Origin: Paralithodes platypus | Lineage: Eukaryota; Arthropoda; Malacostraca; Decapoda; Lithodidae | Direction of reading: 5' to 3' | DNA: 64,000 nucleotides | NCBI GenBank assembly: GCA_032716605.1 | Contig: CM064580.1 | Coordinates: 32,500,728 to 32,564,727 of the forward strand | Shown here: positions 22,170 to 33,577 of the stretch, piece after piece | Layout of the letters: each line of letters opens with the position of its first letter | Numbering within the stretch: position 1 is the first letter of the stretch | Notes under the pieces: generated by a model | The model's input: the letters and a program-made list of their open reading frames with translations, nothing else | What the model was told of the DNA's origin: nothing | Database searches by the model: none | Made by a program: the position numbers and the translations under genes

Positions 22170-23000
22170 AATGCACTGACCAGTGTACTGACAGCTCTCT
22201 TTAACACCACCCCAGGTTCCAAACCACCGGAACTGCCCATAAAGGTAGAATAGTTTGTGGTCTGCGCCTGCTATATGGTTTTGATGCCCTTCAGGTACCA
22301 GTTCCACAGGTTGAGCCAAGCTCACCTAATTGGTACATCCAAATGATGGGTCTCATTCCCACCACTTGGCTTACACAACCAATGCACACCTCCTTACTAT
22401 AGCAGGCAGGCCTTTATAGCAGAGAGGGTTGATAATCTCCAACACAGGTTAGATATTACCTGGAATCCTTGCTATCCGGAAATAGGTCAGGAGGGCCAGA
22501 GAACTTATTAGGTAGCATGGACCAGTGTACTGGCAACCTAGCAATTTACTCTCTTGAGTCGAAGTGTTGCTCGGACCAGTGTACTGGCAACAAGCCTCTA
22601 TGCAAGACTGGAAACTAACCAACTGCGCAGACCAGTGTACTGGCAGCAGGTTAAAACCAAGGTCTGAGGACTAACAAACTGCATTGACCAGTGTATTGGT
22701 AGTTGGTTAATACCCAGGGCTGTGAACTAACAAACTGCATGGGCCAGTGTACTGGCAGTAGGTTAATACCCAGATTCTGTAAGGTAACTAAGTTGCACTG
22801 AGCAGTGTACTCGCAACTTTCGTTACTTGACAGTTCTTCCTTGCTATCCTTAGATATGGGATATGTCAGGAAGCTCTCCGTCTTTATACCTACCTGCACT
22901 GACCAGTGTAATCACAGTTAGGTTAAGACCAAAAGGTTGGATAGAGCTTGGTGTATAGCAGACTGCACTGACCCATGTACTCACAGTCCTGGTCACGCCC
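22170..23000. repeat. Diverged minisatellite, unit about 55-58 bp
   Basis: The marker GACCAGTGTACTGGCA (with variants) occurs near 22,179, 22,522, 22,574, 22,629, 22,685, 22,741, 22,799, 22,900 and 22,970. Spacing is about 52-58 bp in the regular part (22,522-22,800). Units also share a TAACAAACTGCA segment. Confidence 0.8.
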
Positions 23001-23924
23001 TGGAATTGACAGCTACTCCAAACCTACCTTGTCTGCCTTCCTCTGATTTTGGTAGCATAGTTACACCGTCGTCATCGTCGTTCTTGTGTGTGAGTTGTTT
23101 GAAGGCAAAAAGGGCATAATGAGCAGGGTACTTATTTATAGAGCGTGAGCTCAATACCGGCCACGTGAGCACATCCTTGGTAGCTGCGCTGAGAGTGAGA
23201 TGGATCTGTAACCTCGTTTTCAAACTTGGCGGGCACCTGAAGTGAGGCTAGTCGATGCTGCAAAATCTTTACTGGGTGAGTGAAAGCTTTTTATATCGAC
23301 TTGGTAGGTCAAGCAATAACACAACACAAGCCATAGTATATAAAGTTTTTATTTATACATACAGTATATTGGTCAATGCTATATATATACATGCATTAGA
23401 AATATTCATGCAGACACACAAGGAACCAAAATCAAAGCAAGTCAAGTGAATCGCAATATATTGGCAAAGTTAATGTTCAGCAGAATAACAAATATATGGA
23501 ATAATTAATTTAATAAAAAATAGGTATTTACAGTGTGTAACCTTAAGAAGGCAAGTGTGATGTAAGTTAAGTTAAACTCTCAAGGGGGGCGTGGTAGCAG
23601 GACGTATAAGTAAAGCATCTGTAAGGCGGGTGTTGTGGGAGATAAAGAAATTAATTATCCTACAACAAGAACGATGTTGTTCAGGAGTAATTGAAGATAG
23701 GCTTAAGACTGGAAAAAAGAGTTATGATAGAGTTTGGTTTGTTTATATTCTTCTTCTCAGGGCCTATGAAAGATTTCTGAAAGATAGAGACGTATTGTAG
23801 CTATTGCGTCCATCCAGAGTTGGTCCGGCCGGGCGTCATGTACAAAGCAATAATCTCATCTGGACTGCAGATAGGTAGTTGGCTCCTTCTCTGGGCTGCT
23901 TCCGTTGGCTGGCATTGGTGAGGG

Positions 23925-24470
23925 TATTTAACTTACTCCAGTCTTTGCTGATATAATCAGGTGTAACCCAAATGAGCTACTCAAATCGGGGGTTGATTGA
24001 CTACAACCGGAAGTTAATAGAGTTGCTCCTGTCATTGCTGATATGATCAAATGTGTCCCGAATGAGCTAGTCAAATCGGGGGTTTGGTTACTTTAACCAG
24101 GAGGGACAGATTTGCTAATGTCATTGGCCGATATGCTCAGGCCTACCCGTATGAGTTACTTAAAGCAGGGGTTAGGTAACTGCAACTAACAGGGTGACAG
24201 AGTTGCTCCTGTCTTTGCTGAAATACTCAAGCATGACCCGAAGGAGCTATTCATATCAGGAGTTTGGTGATTATAGTGACAGATTTGCTCACGCCTAGGC
24301 CAATATGCTCAAGCCTACCTGTATGAGTTACTCAAAGCGGGTGTAGATAACTGCAACCAACAGGTTTGATAGAGCTACTCATATCAATGTAAAAATGCTC
24401 AGGCATGACAACCAGAATGACAGAGTTGCTCATGTCTTGCGGTCGATATGCTCAGACCTTAACCTTGTGT
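23925..24470. repeat. Diverged minisatellite, unit about 85-95 bp
   Basis: Repeated landmarks are AGTTGCTCCTGTC..TTGCTGATATG, ACCCGAATGAGCTA and CAAATCGGGGGTT. They recur roughly six times between 23,938 and 24,470 with substitutions and small indels. Confidence 0.8.
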
Positions 24471-25297
24471 AATTACCAGAGAGGGAACAATTGCGTTAAG
24501 CAGGTAGGCTGATGTTCGAATTGCTCCCGTACAATTCATTGATTTTTTACCTCCTCTTGCTGGTTCTCTTGCCCCATACCAGAATGTCCTGTTCTCATTG
24601 CCCACTTAGGTAGTTGTTGTGGCTGTCTCGCCCTAGAGTAGGCAGAAGCAGCGAGATGAGAGGGAGCGGGGCAGGTAGGCCAGCCTTCTGATTCCTGAGG
24701 GACCTTGAGGGCATGGTTTGGCCTACTACTACTGTTTCCTTGTAAGTGGGAGAGGGGTCAGGGTTAAAGCAGATGGGGCTGGTTAATCTGCCTCCAGAAT
24801 GGGTGACTCTTAAATTATTGCTATCCTGGGAAGCTTTAGTTTCAGATTTCAGCATTACAGTAATGAAGCTGGCAGGGGCATCGGAGGACCACTGACAAGA
24901 GATGACATAAGCGCCAGCCACCAATTGGGACTCGCCATGGATGTCAGCAAGACAAAACCAATGAATGTAGGATTTGCGAGAAGAGACAATTAAAACCTAG
25001 TTCATCTCATTGGCCGCTATGTTTAATTTGGTGGCATTCACTTTATTCTCTATTAAACCTTTAACCAGTTTCGGGACTGTACTGTAGTGTCGCTCTTGTT
25101 GAGAGTGGTGTGTGTCAACAATACAGCAGCTTAACTAGATACAGGGTTGGATTTCGTGTCGAGCGAGTCAGTGTGCATGAGGTGGTTTTCTTTTGAGAGC
25201 TCTTTGAATCTCTTTGGAAGGAGAATTGAGGTTGATGGAAGCTCTCTCTGTACTCAAGATAATTTGGTGAACAACCCATCACAGAAGAGAGATAAGC
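24471..25297. other. Gene-free region
   Basis: No supported gene and no clear repeat. The short open frames here look like chance. Confidence 0.35.
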
Positions 25298-25654
25298 CTA
25301 CAGACAATCCCAGTTGACAGAATCCAGTCTCAGCATCTGAGGCGAGAGAATTTTGGAAGCCATGAGGTATACCATCATGTTGTACTTTGAAGGAGAAGGG
25401 ATTACGATGTCGGTGTTGGGCATCATGCATCGGTACCTACCTCCAACGACATGGCAAGCCAACTCCTTGTCCATCATCATCATGGTGAAGTTTTGTATAA
25501 TGCTGGCACTGTCTGTACCGAAATATCCGAGTTCCACCGACGATGAGGAGGTTATTGGTTTGGCGGTCTTACTACTGATTAGAATGAGATCCCTCTTGAG
25601 TTCCTTGGTCTGTTTAGTCTTTTGTCGAGCGATGTTGATAGTCGTTCTTAGCAT
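25298..25654 (-). pseudogene. Unrecognised ORF at edge of virus-like block
   Basis: This 118-codon frame starts with a Lys/Arg/Thr-rich segment and has a methionine cluster in the middle and no identifiable domain. Placement at the edge of a block of similarly compact, low-homology ORFs suggests viral origin. That is inference, and it could be unrelated sequence. Confidence 0.25.
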
Positions 25655-26429
25655 GTGTGTGAGAAATAAATTGACTACACTGGTATCTGGGGACTGTTGT
25701 CAACAACCTCCCGATAGGGTAACCTCACTAGAGTGAACAATTTCCTACCAGAACCCGGTGATTGTATATGTTGTAGAGATTAATTATTAATATTAAGTAA
25801 TTTAGTACTGTATAAGATTACCTTGGCCAAGTTAATTTAGTTATAAAACCTTGTAGAAATAAGTTTAGAAGAACTGTAAAGAGGATCAGTTTAAATATTC
25901 CCGCGACCGCATACGCGATCCACCGTTTGCTTTAGGGTCGTTAATTTCTTGATGTTATGTTCACTAAATCGTTGTGAAACGATGTTTACCTTGATAATTA
26001 TATAATTTAAAATGCTGATTATTATTTATATGATTTCGTGAAAAGGGAATGAACCCTCGGTAACAAATTTGTATATAGTTAACTTAGGGGTCGGAATTAA
26101 AATCCCGACCAGATCTCTTTAAAACCTGGAACTACCAACAAGGGTCTCGTGACCTCTCGCTTCTCTCCCTTTGTCCGGCCCGGAGTTTAGGAACCTTTAA
26201 CTCCCTGCCTACCTACCTACCATAGTCGGGATCCTCTGATCAACGCCAGGACCCCAGTGATAGCTAAGTCGATTGATATATATGGCCATTTATATAATGT
26301 CTAGCTAGGGGTTTCTGAGAAGATAGGCAATACCATCTTTATATAACATCCAGGTAACCTATCTATTTATTTAAGTTTATTCCTTCCCATTTCTTTATTT
26401 AATTTTGATTAGTGTGGTAAGGGACAGAA

Positions 26430-26770
26430 TTATTCATAGAAATCCCCCACAATGTGTAACAAAATTACTTTGTTGAGACGGTGGGCATTATTTAGGATAG
26501 AGAGTAAAATAGACTGCTTCTGCTTCTCTATGTGGCTCTGTAATATCATAGCAATGTTATCGTTGAAGTGTATGACGGCTTCCATGGAATGGAAATTCGG
26601 GTCGTGGTACTCTTTGCTCCTCACGTCCGTCAGGGCAGTAATGGGTCGGATTATACCTTTGAGTGTCTTCAACTTCTTGGTTCTCCTATTTTGGCATCCT
26701 CCTCCTCTTCCTCAGTGACAGACTCTTGGGTCTTAACAGCAACAACCTGTGTGCCATCAATTCCCCTGTG
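26430..26770 (-). pseudogene. Unrecognised ORF with acidic stretch, virus-like block
   Basis: The open frame 26,672-26,430 (80 codons) is preceded in a neighbouring frame by a Glu-rich run (about 26,715). The two join only across a frameshift near 26,675. The protein is helical-looking without a known motif. It is opposed to the plus-strand frame starting at 26,663, and either strand could be the real one. Confidence 0.3.
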
Positions 26771-26859
26771 ACTCCTATCCTAACTTGCTCGGGTAGACCG
26801 TCATGGTGTCCACCAATTCCTGCACCACATTACCAGGAGAACTGTCGAGCAAACCCTGG

Positions 26860-27468
26860 CCGATCTAGACGAGACCGTCGCCGCGACACAACCACCACCG
26901 CCATCTCGGATGGAGGTGGTGGTGGGTTTGGTGGCGTCGTCATATTAGCCAGAGGAGAAGGAAGAAGAGGAGGAGGAGGAGAACGACCTCACCACTTTTG
27001 GATGTTTGCGAAGAGGAGCAGCAGGAGCAGGAGCAGGAGGAGACAACACATCAATAACAATGAGCTAGGAGAAGAGATGATGTTCGGCATAGACCTAAAC
27101 GAAACGAGACCTTTCCATAACCCATCGCCACCACCATTACCACACCACCACTTATCATCAACTGCAATTTTTCAAACCCAACCAAAGATGATGATGATGA
27201 TGATGATGTACATGAGGGACAACATTTGCCTTTCTTAAAACTCAAACTTCAAAATGCCAACAAAAAGACCCAATCATATCGTTCTCCTCATATTGACATC
27301 GCACCCGCTCAGCATCAGCATCACCACTTTTCCTTCCCAGAATTTCGAGTCGGTAATCCGACCAAACACGAGAGGCAGAACAGAGTTGGTCTCCTACACT
27401 ACGGTGTGAATTTACACAAGACGTTTAGGAACATTGATCCTCTCTTATGTTCTTCACCTCATAGTTGA
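26860..27468 (+). pseudogene. Unrecognised low-complexity ORF, virus-like block
   Basis: An Arg/Gly/Ser-rich frame (to 27,238) runs into a GAT repeat (27,188-27,210). A second frame follows, carrying an acidic run and then a more ordinary sequence to 27,468. The two frames overlap at the GAT repeat, a natural slippage point. No function is assigned. Confidence 0.3.
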
Positions 27469-27547
27469 TGAAGAAGAAGAGGAGGAATAGGGGTATATTA
27501 GTGGGGTAAGCCACACTCAATGTGCCAGTAACTAAATAACCCGACCA

Positions 27548-27754
27548 TCATCCACAACCACCACCACCACCAACACCAAAATAGTAGCAACCCTCCAGAA
27601 AAATATCAAAGTCTACTTCCGAGTCGCCTTTAAACGGGAGAGAGCCAACGGTCCTCACATTACCAAAATTCAAAAGACTTTGGCCAAGTGTTGAGATGTA
27701 TACCTGTCGACCAAATTTAAATGGAGGAGCGCCTTTTTCTCCTTCGGTTGCCAT
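27548..27754 (-). pseudogene. Unrecognised short ORF, virus-like block
   Basis: This 68-codon frame has ordinary amino acid composition and ends in a glycine run. No motif is recognised. It could be the 5' part of a decayed viral gene. Confidence 0.25.
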
Positions 27755-28221
27755 AACATCAACGGATCATCGCCAAAGCCAAAATCACGAGTCAAATCCT
27801 AAACGTCGTGTTTTTTTTTTTGTTTTTTTTCTATATTCCAACTACTCCCTCTCGGGCATAGGCTGAGAGCCTGTACATTCCACCGCTCAACACGGTGAAG
27901 CCCGTGAGGTCTTGTTCCAGTCTGGGGAGTGAGACATGTGAAGCATCCATCATGGCTCGAAGCAGCTCCATCTCTGAAGCGGCCAGTTGCTTGGCTCAAG
28001 TGCTTCACCGTCTCACCCTCCAGACTCAGACCCTCACTCTCAGAACACCACCTATTGAGCAGTGAACTCACTAGGCATTGTCCCCCTGTAACATATTTTG
28101 AATATGGGAATATTCATACAGTGTTATTTAATCAGGGAACAATGAGGGTATTTTTTTGGCATTTCGGTGGGCTTTGTGGTAATGCACTGATACTAGGTAC
28201 AGCACAAATTCAATCCCAATA

Positions 28222-28305
28222 ATATCTTCCCATTGACATATCGGGATTTGAACCCGGGTCCATTGGATTACCAATCCAGTGGCATGACCACTCCACCACA
28301 CCTCC
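28222..28305 (-). repeat. tRNA-like pol III promoter sequence (SINE head or tRNA pseudogene)
   Basis: On the minus strand there is an A-box-like TGGTGGAGTGG, an anticodon-like loop around ATTGGTAAT, and a B-box-like GGTTCAAATCC in correct order and spacing. The T stem has one mismatch. The acceptor ends do not pair, so it is not a functional tRNA. Confidence 0.55.
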
Positions 28306-28329
28306 CCTACGTGTTGCGTGTTTGATGAT

Positions 28330-28800
28330 TTCCATCTCACCCTTCTGTGTTATATTGCACAAGATGATCGGAAGTGGTAAGAAGGAGGATTCTACAACGA
28401 AGTGCATCATGTCCAAAAACCATACTGGAGACACAAACTACGATATGGAATGGTCTCTCACCCAAGTTACTCCCGACAGGTGGAATTGGTGGACTACGAT
28501 GGAGTGATAGAGGTCATACGGCAAGTCTTTGAAGAATCACAAATATCTGATATTTTCGACAAAAATACCCGAGATATGGTGAGTCGTACTGTAGAATTCG
28601 CATACTTGCATCCCTCTCTCACATCCCCGCATTCGACGACGTTGTACGTGAGACAACTACTGCACCGGTCGATGGTTTGACTAAATGTAACATGATGATC
28701 AACACCTCCACCGCCTACACCACCACCAAAACTGAGGCAGAGGCCATCAAGCTTTTGGTGGTAGGAATCTACAACGCTACTCGACGATCCCACAAATTTT
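28330..28800 (+). pseudogene. Unrecognised ORF in three frames, virus-like block
   Basis: Three adjacent plus-strand frames (28,322-28,507; 28,402-28,680; and about 28,670-28,800) each hold ordinary-looking protein sequence. They appear to continue one another across frameshifts near 28,480 and 28,675, ending at a TAA at 28,799. No domain is identified. Confidence 0.35.
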
Positions 28801-29149
28801 AATTAATACTAGTCTAACAGCACCATTGTTTCACTAGGTGCCTGCTGGAAAGCCTTGGTTTAGTGGGCTCAGCTCGTAATGTATAAATTCACATTGTGCA
28901 TATAGTTATAATGTATATTATGAGCTAAATCAAGAATTTGAATTTGCAATCTCACGATGAGCGAGTGTGTGTAAAGGTCAAAACATCGACGGTCTCACAG
29001 AAGCTTCTGTGGCAAACTCTTCATGTCATGACAGAAGTAACCGAATATGTCAACTTTGTGGTTTAGTCTGTTGGTAAAGGCAAGACAGGTGTTTTGGAAA
29101 TGTTTCTCGTTCTTGCTTTCTTGTGATTTTTACTTAGAAGAAGAGTCGG

Positions 29150-29313
29150 CTAGGGGGTTTAATCCATCTTTGGGCGACGGAAATTGCAGCTACCCGTGTT
29201 AGTAGGACCTTTGAAGATGAATCTACTGATGAAGATGGCGACATTATCGAAGAAAAAGAAGGAGGCCCCGACAACAACAAAAACATCATCATCATCAATA
29301 ATTTGAAAGAGTA
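29150..29313 (+). pseudogene. Acidic C-terminal ORF fragment, virus-like block
   Basis: An open frame has Asp/Glu-rich composition, then an Ile/Asn run from an ATC repeat, ending TAA near 29,313. It converges with the minus-strand gene at 29,429-29,887. Function unknown. Confidence 0.3.
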
Positions 29314-29428
29314 AAGACCAGTTAGGACTATATTATTTTTTTGGTTGAATAATAACAGAAATGCAACTAACATTTTGGTACTTTTTATTGTCATCTTTGT
29401 ATCATGTATGTGCTAGATTTACATAATA

Positions 29429-29887
29429 CTAAACATCCTTCAATCTGGGAACAAATGGGTCGAATATACCTTTGCCTATCTTTTCTACGAATGGCTTATA
29501 ATTCCTAACCAATATTATGGGCTGGAAATTTTTCAGTGCCTTTTTGCCAGACAACAACTGCATCAGTTCAAAGTTATTCTCTACATCTTCATCGTCTCTG
29601 ACTAGGGGGCGACGACGACGACGACGACTACTGGCAAACATGAGTGATTCTTCTGCCACCTCTTGCTCTTCTACCAGCCTTCTTCCACATTCTACAGACT
29701 CATACTTTTTATAGTTGCTATACAGGTATGCATTGATGAACTCTATTTTCTCAATTTCGTCGAGTTTGTCATACTTGTTAAATCTCCTAATCATCTCTGC
29801 ATTGATCATATCGTCTGTGGCATAGATCAGCACTCCTCCCAACTTTATCGAGTGGGCTATTAGTTCTGTCTCAGTGAAACATAGCAT
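29429..29887 (-). CDS. Hypothetical protein of virus-like block (152 aa)
   Basis: This is the longest clean frame in the block. It has an N-terminal mixed segment, a central run of six arginines and acidic residues (about residues 88-102), and a C-terminal basic/aromatic part. It lies directly downstream of the PIF-5-like gene on the same strand, so the two may have been neighbours in the source virus. I do not recognise the family. Confidence 0.45.
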   Translation of the reverse strand: MLCFTETELIAHSIKLGGVLIYATDDMINAEMIRRFNKYDKLDEIEKIEFINAYLYSNYKKYESVECGRRLVEEQEVAEESLMFASSRRRRRRPLVRDDEDVENNFELMQLLSGKKALKNFQPIILVRNYKPFVEKIGKGIFDPFVPRLKDV

Positions 29888-29899
29888 TCTGTCAAACTA

Positions 29900-30868
29900 T
29901 CCGGCCCGTCCGAAGACATTGTTGTGGTGGCCAATTTTTTATGATTCTTTCTGTACTTCGGCATTAGGGTAGTAATATATGCGGCTGTGGGTTCCCCCCT
30001 AAAGAAGATGAAACTGACGAGAAACATTATCACGATTCCTAGGATCATCAATCAACTTAGTATTCTTGACGAAGATGATGATCAAGAGACCGATGGCTAC
30101 GGCTAGACCAATGAGGAGCAAGGGGTTGGTCATGAGTCTAGACAAGATATTGTTGAGTACACTGCCCCCAATGTTTATTGCTCCATCTATCACACTCTAT
30201 GATTTCCGTTCCCGCACACATAGCCATGTCAAATTTACCCATCTCGGGATCGCACAATAGCGAAGTCTGAATGGGCAGGTTTTATTCCGAGACGCTATCC
30301 CCAGTAAATATGAGCACCAAGTTGCCCGAGAAATCACAGTAGCCTCCGCACAGACCATGCTCACCATTGTCGTTGGTCATGCAGTTTTGGAACGCATTAC
30401 TCTTGGGTTTGTTATTGGCGGCATCATGCTGGTAGTAACCTATCACCAAATTGGTCTCATGATCCTTGTGGAATTTGTCGATATCCGATTTGAAGGGATG
30501 AGCCATGAACAGGGTCCTGTCAATGCACACCTTGTCAAGGCACGACTGATCCATGAGTTTGTACAAGTAGGCGTCCAACTCAGTCGATTCAGTGGCGAAC
30601 ATGTTCCAATGGCATCCGGCCAAAAGAAGCAACCATGGTCTGGATCAGACCCACGTACGTTCTGTACACGAAACCTCCTATGATGGTTATCTTGGTCACC
30701 TTGCTGAAAATGTTGACCGCCCCTGCCCCCACTTTTCTCACCACCGATTCGTTGATGTCTGAGAACGACTTGTTTTCCAGTTCTCGGTTGATCTCATCGT
30801 CGTTGTTGGGGTATTCCTTTTTGGCGCTATCGACGTCATCTCAGTTAGCCTTCTTCTTCGTGTCGTCC
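29900..30868 (-). pseudogene. PIF-5/ODV-E56-like viral envelope protein, broken
   Basis: The PIF-5 family comprises envelope proteins of large arthropod DNA viruses (baculo-, nudi-, nimaviruses) needed for oral infection. The decayed frames here follow the family's general layout: an upstream segment with a hydrophobic stretch (about 30,700-30,640), a cysteine-rich ectodomain-like segment (30,632-30,282), and a strong C-terminal transmembrane helix (about 30,140-30,080) with a short basic tail. Breaks: a frameshift near 30,640, a stop at 30,282, and another frameshift near 30,010. The 5' end is cut off by the satellite array at 30,870. The assignment is by layout and hydrophobicity; a profile search is needed. 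Nimavirus origin is favoured because such insertions are known from decapod genomes. Confidence 0.45.
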
Positions 30869-30869
30869 A

Positions 30870-31212
30870 GTGGGCCCAGACGGAATTGGGACCAGACGGA
30901 ATTGGGCCCATATGGGATTAGGCCCATACGGGATTGGGCCCAGACGGGATCGGGCCCAGACAGAATTGGGCCCAGACGGGACTGGGACCAGACAGGATTG
31001 GGCCCAGAAAGGATTGGGCCCATATGGGATTGGGCCCAGACGGGATTGGGCCCAGATGGAATTGGGCCCAGATGGGATTGGGTCCATGTGGGATTGGTCC
31101 CATATGGGATTGGGCCCATACGGGATTGGGCCCATATGGAATTAGGCCCAGACGGGATTGGGCCCAGACGGGACTGGGCCCAGACGGGATTGGGCCCAGA
31201 CGGAACTTTTTT
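30870..31212 (+). repeat. 16-bp satellite, array 1 (forward)
   Basis: Tandem copies of a unit like GACGGGATTGGGCCCA, with variants (ATACGG, ATATGG, CAGATGG). It is bounded by the virus-like gene on the left and a unique spacer on the right (31,213-31,384). Confidence 0.95.
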
Positions 31213-31384
31213 ATTTAGAGCCGTACTATTCACACCTCCATCATGTGTGGTGCTAATTTTTACAATAAACTTTACTTAACCAGAAAACTTGTTTTGTTTC
31301 CACCTTGACTCCTCTTTGTAGTGTAGATGATAACGACAACGACAACGTATATGAATCCAGGGAAAGTTTCTGGGGTGGCAGCGT

Positions 31385-31950
31385 CCCATTACGGAATTGG
31401 GCCCAGATGGGACTGGGCCCAGACGGGACTGGGCCCTGACATGACTGGGCCCAGACGGGATTGGGCCCATACGGAATTGAGCCCACGGGATTGGGCCAAG
31501 ACGGGATTGGGCCCATATGGAATTGGGCCTAGACGGGACTGGGCCCAGACGGGCTTGTGCCCATACGGATATGGGCCCAGACGGGATAGGGCCTATACGG
31601 AATTGGGCTCAGACAGGATTGGGCCCATACGGAATTGGACCCAGACGGGATTTGGTCCCAGATGGGACTGGGCCCAGACGGGATTGGACCCAGTCGGGAC
31701 TGGGCCCAGACAGGACTGGGCCCATATGGAATGGGGCCCAGACGGGACTGGGCCCAGGCAGGATTTGGCCCATACGGAATTCGGCCCATACGGAATTCGG
31801 CCCAGACGGATCTGGGCCCAGACGGGACTGGGTCCAGACGGGTTCGGGCCCATACGGGATCGGGTCCAGACGGGATCGGGCCCAGACGGGATCGGGTCCA
31901 GACGGGATCGGGCCCAGATGGGATTGGGCCCAGACGGGACTGGGCCCAGA
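31385..31950 (+). repeat. 16-bp satellite, array 2 (forward)
   Basis: The same unit and orientation as array 1, ending in GGGCCCAGACTTTCCCC, which joins it to the 18-bp satellite. The identical junction recurs at 33,495. Confidence 0.95.
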
Positions 31951-32050
31951 CTTTCCCCACCACTACCACTTTATCCACCACTACCGCTTTATCTACCACT
32001 ACAACTTTAACCACCACTACCACTTTATCCACCATTACCACTTTTATCCG
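31951..32050. repeat. 18-bp satellite, block 1
   Basis: Copies of a CCACTACCACTTTATCCA-like unit with base changes. It separates the forward and reverse 16-bp arrays. Confidence 0.9.
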
Positions 32051-32053
32051 AAT

Positions 32054-32920
32054 TCCATTTGGGCCCCATCCCGTCTGGGTCCAGTCTTGTCTGGGCCCAA
32101 TTCCGTATGGGCCCAATTCCGTATTGGGCCAATCCCTTCTGGGCCCAGTCCCGTCTGGGCCCAATTCCGTATGGGCCCAATCCCGTCTGGGCCCAGTCCC
32201 GTCTGGGATCAATTCCGTCTGGGCCCAATACCATATGGGCCCAATCCCGTCTGGGCCCAATTCCGTATGGGCCCAATTCCGTATGGGCCCAATCCCGTCT
32301 GCGCCCAATCCCATCTGGTCCCAGTCCAGTCTGACCCAAATTCTGTCTGGGCCCAATTCCATATGGGCCCAATCCTGTCTGGGCCCAATTCCGTCTGGGC
32401 CCAGTCCCGTGAGGGCCCAGTCCATTCTGGGCCCAATCCCGTGGGCCCAATCCTGTCTGGGCCCAATCCTGTGGGCCCAGTCTCATCTGGGCCTAGTCCC
32501 GTCTGGGCCCAGTCCCATCTGTGGCCAATCCCATCTGGGCCCCATCCCGTCTGGGCCCAATCCCATGGGCCCAATCCTGTTTGGGCCCAATCCCGTCTGG
32601 GCCCAATGCCGGGGGCCCAATCCCGTCTGGGCCCAGTCCCATGTGGGCCCAATCCTGTGGGCCCCATCCTGTCTGGGCCCCATCCTATCTGGGCCCAATC
32701 CCGTCTGGGCACAATCTTGTATGGGCCCAATCCTGTCTGGGTCCAAGCCCTTCTGGGCCCAACTCCGCTGGGCCCAATTCTATATGGGCCCAATCCCATC
32801 TGGGCCCAGTCCCATCTGGCCCAATTCCGCATGGGCCCAATTCCATATGGGCCCGATCCTGGCTGGGCCCAGTCCCGTCTGTGGCAAATCCTGTCTGGGC
32901 CATATCCCGTGGGCCGCGGA
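32054..32920 (-). repeat. 16-bp satellite, array 3 (inverted)
   Basis: The same 16-bp unit as arrays 1 and 2 but in reverse complement (TGGGCCCAATCCCGTC form). Orientation flips back at about 32,920 around GGGCCGCGG. Confidence 0.95.
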
Positions 32921-33505
32921 ATTGGGCATAGACGGGATTGGGCCCAGATGGGATTTGGCCCATACAGAATTGGGTCCAGACGGGATTGGGCCCAGACGGG
33001 ATGGGGTCCATACAGAATTGGGCCCAGACGGGATTGGACCCATACAGAATTAGGCCCAGACGGAATTGGACATAGACGGAACTGGGCCCAGACAGGATTT
33101 GGCCCATACAGAATTGGCTCCAGACGGGATTGGGCCCAGACGGGATTGGGCCCATACAGAATTGGGCCCAGACGGGATTGGACCCATAAGGAATTAGGCC
33201 CAGACGGGGATGGGCCCATACGGAATTGGGCCCAGACGGGATTGGGCCCAGATGGACGGGGTCCATACGGGATTGGGCCCAGACGGGATCGGGCCCATAC
33301 GGGATTGGGCCCAGACGGGACTGGGTCCATACGGGATTGGGCCCAGACGGGATTTTGCCCAGACGGGATTGGGCCCAGACGGGATTGGGCCCAGACGGGA
33401 TTGGGTCCGGACGGGATTGGGCCCAGACGGGATTGGGCCCTGACGGGATTGGGCCCATACGGGATTGGGCCCAGACGGGATCGGGCTCGGACGGGTCTGG
33501 GCCCA
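32921..33505 (+). repeat. 16-bp satellite, array 4 (forward)
   Basis: The most regular array, with long stretches of identical units at 33,340-33,470. It ends at the same junction to the 18-bp satellite seen at 31,945. Confidence 0.95.
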
Positions 33506-33577
33506 GACTTTCCCCACCACTACCACTTTATTCACCACTACCACTTTATCCACCACTACCGCTGTATCTACCACTAC
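33506..33577. repeat. 18-bp satellite, block 2 (left part)
   Basis: CCACTACCACTTTATCCA-like units, interrupted at 33,578 by a LINE. The array resumes at 37,224. Confidence 0.9.

Noticed and set aside
25353..25736. 127-codon plus-strand ORF with hydrophobic runs
   Set aside because: It overlaps the minus-strand frame at 25,298-25,654 and resembles its antisense. Neither is strong, and the minus frame fits the neighbourhood slightly better.
30870..33505. CRISPR-like array from the short regular repeat
   Set aside because: The repeats are directly tandem without unique spacers, and the sequence is eukaryotic.
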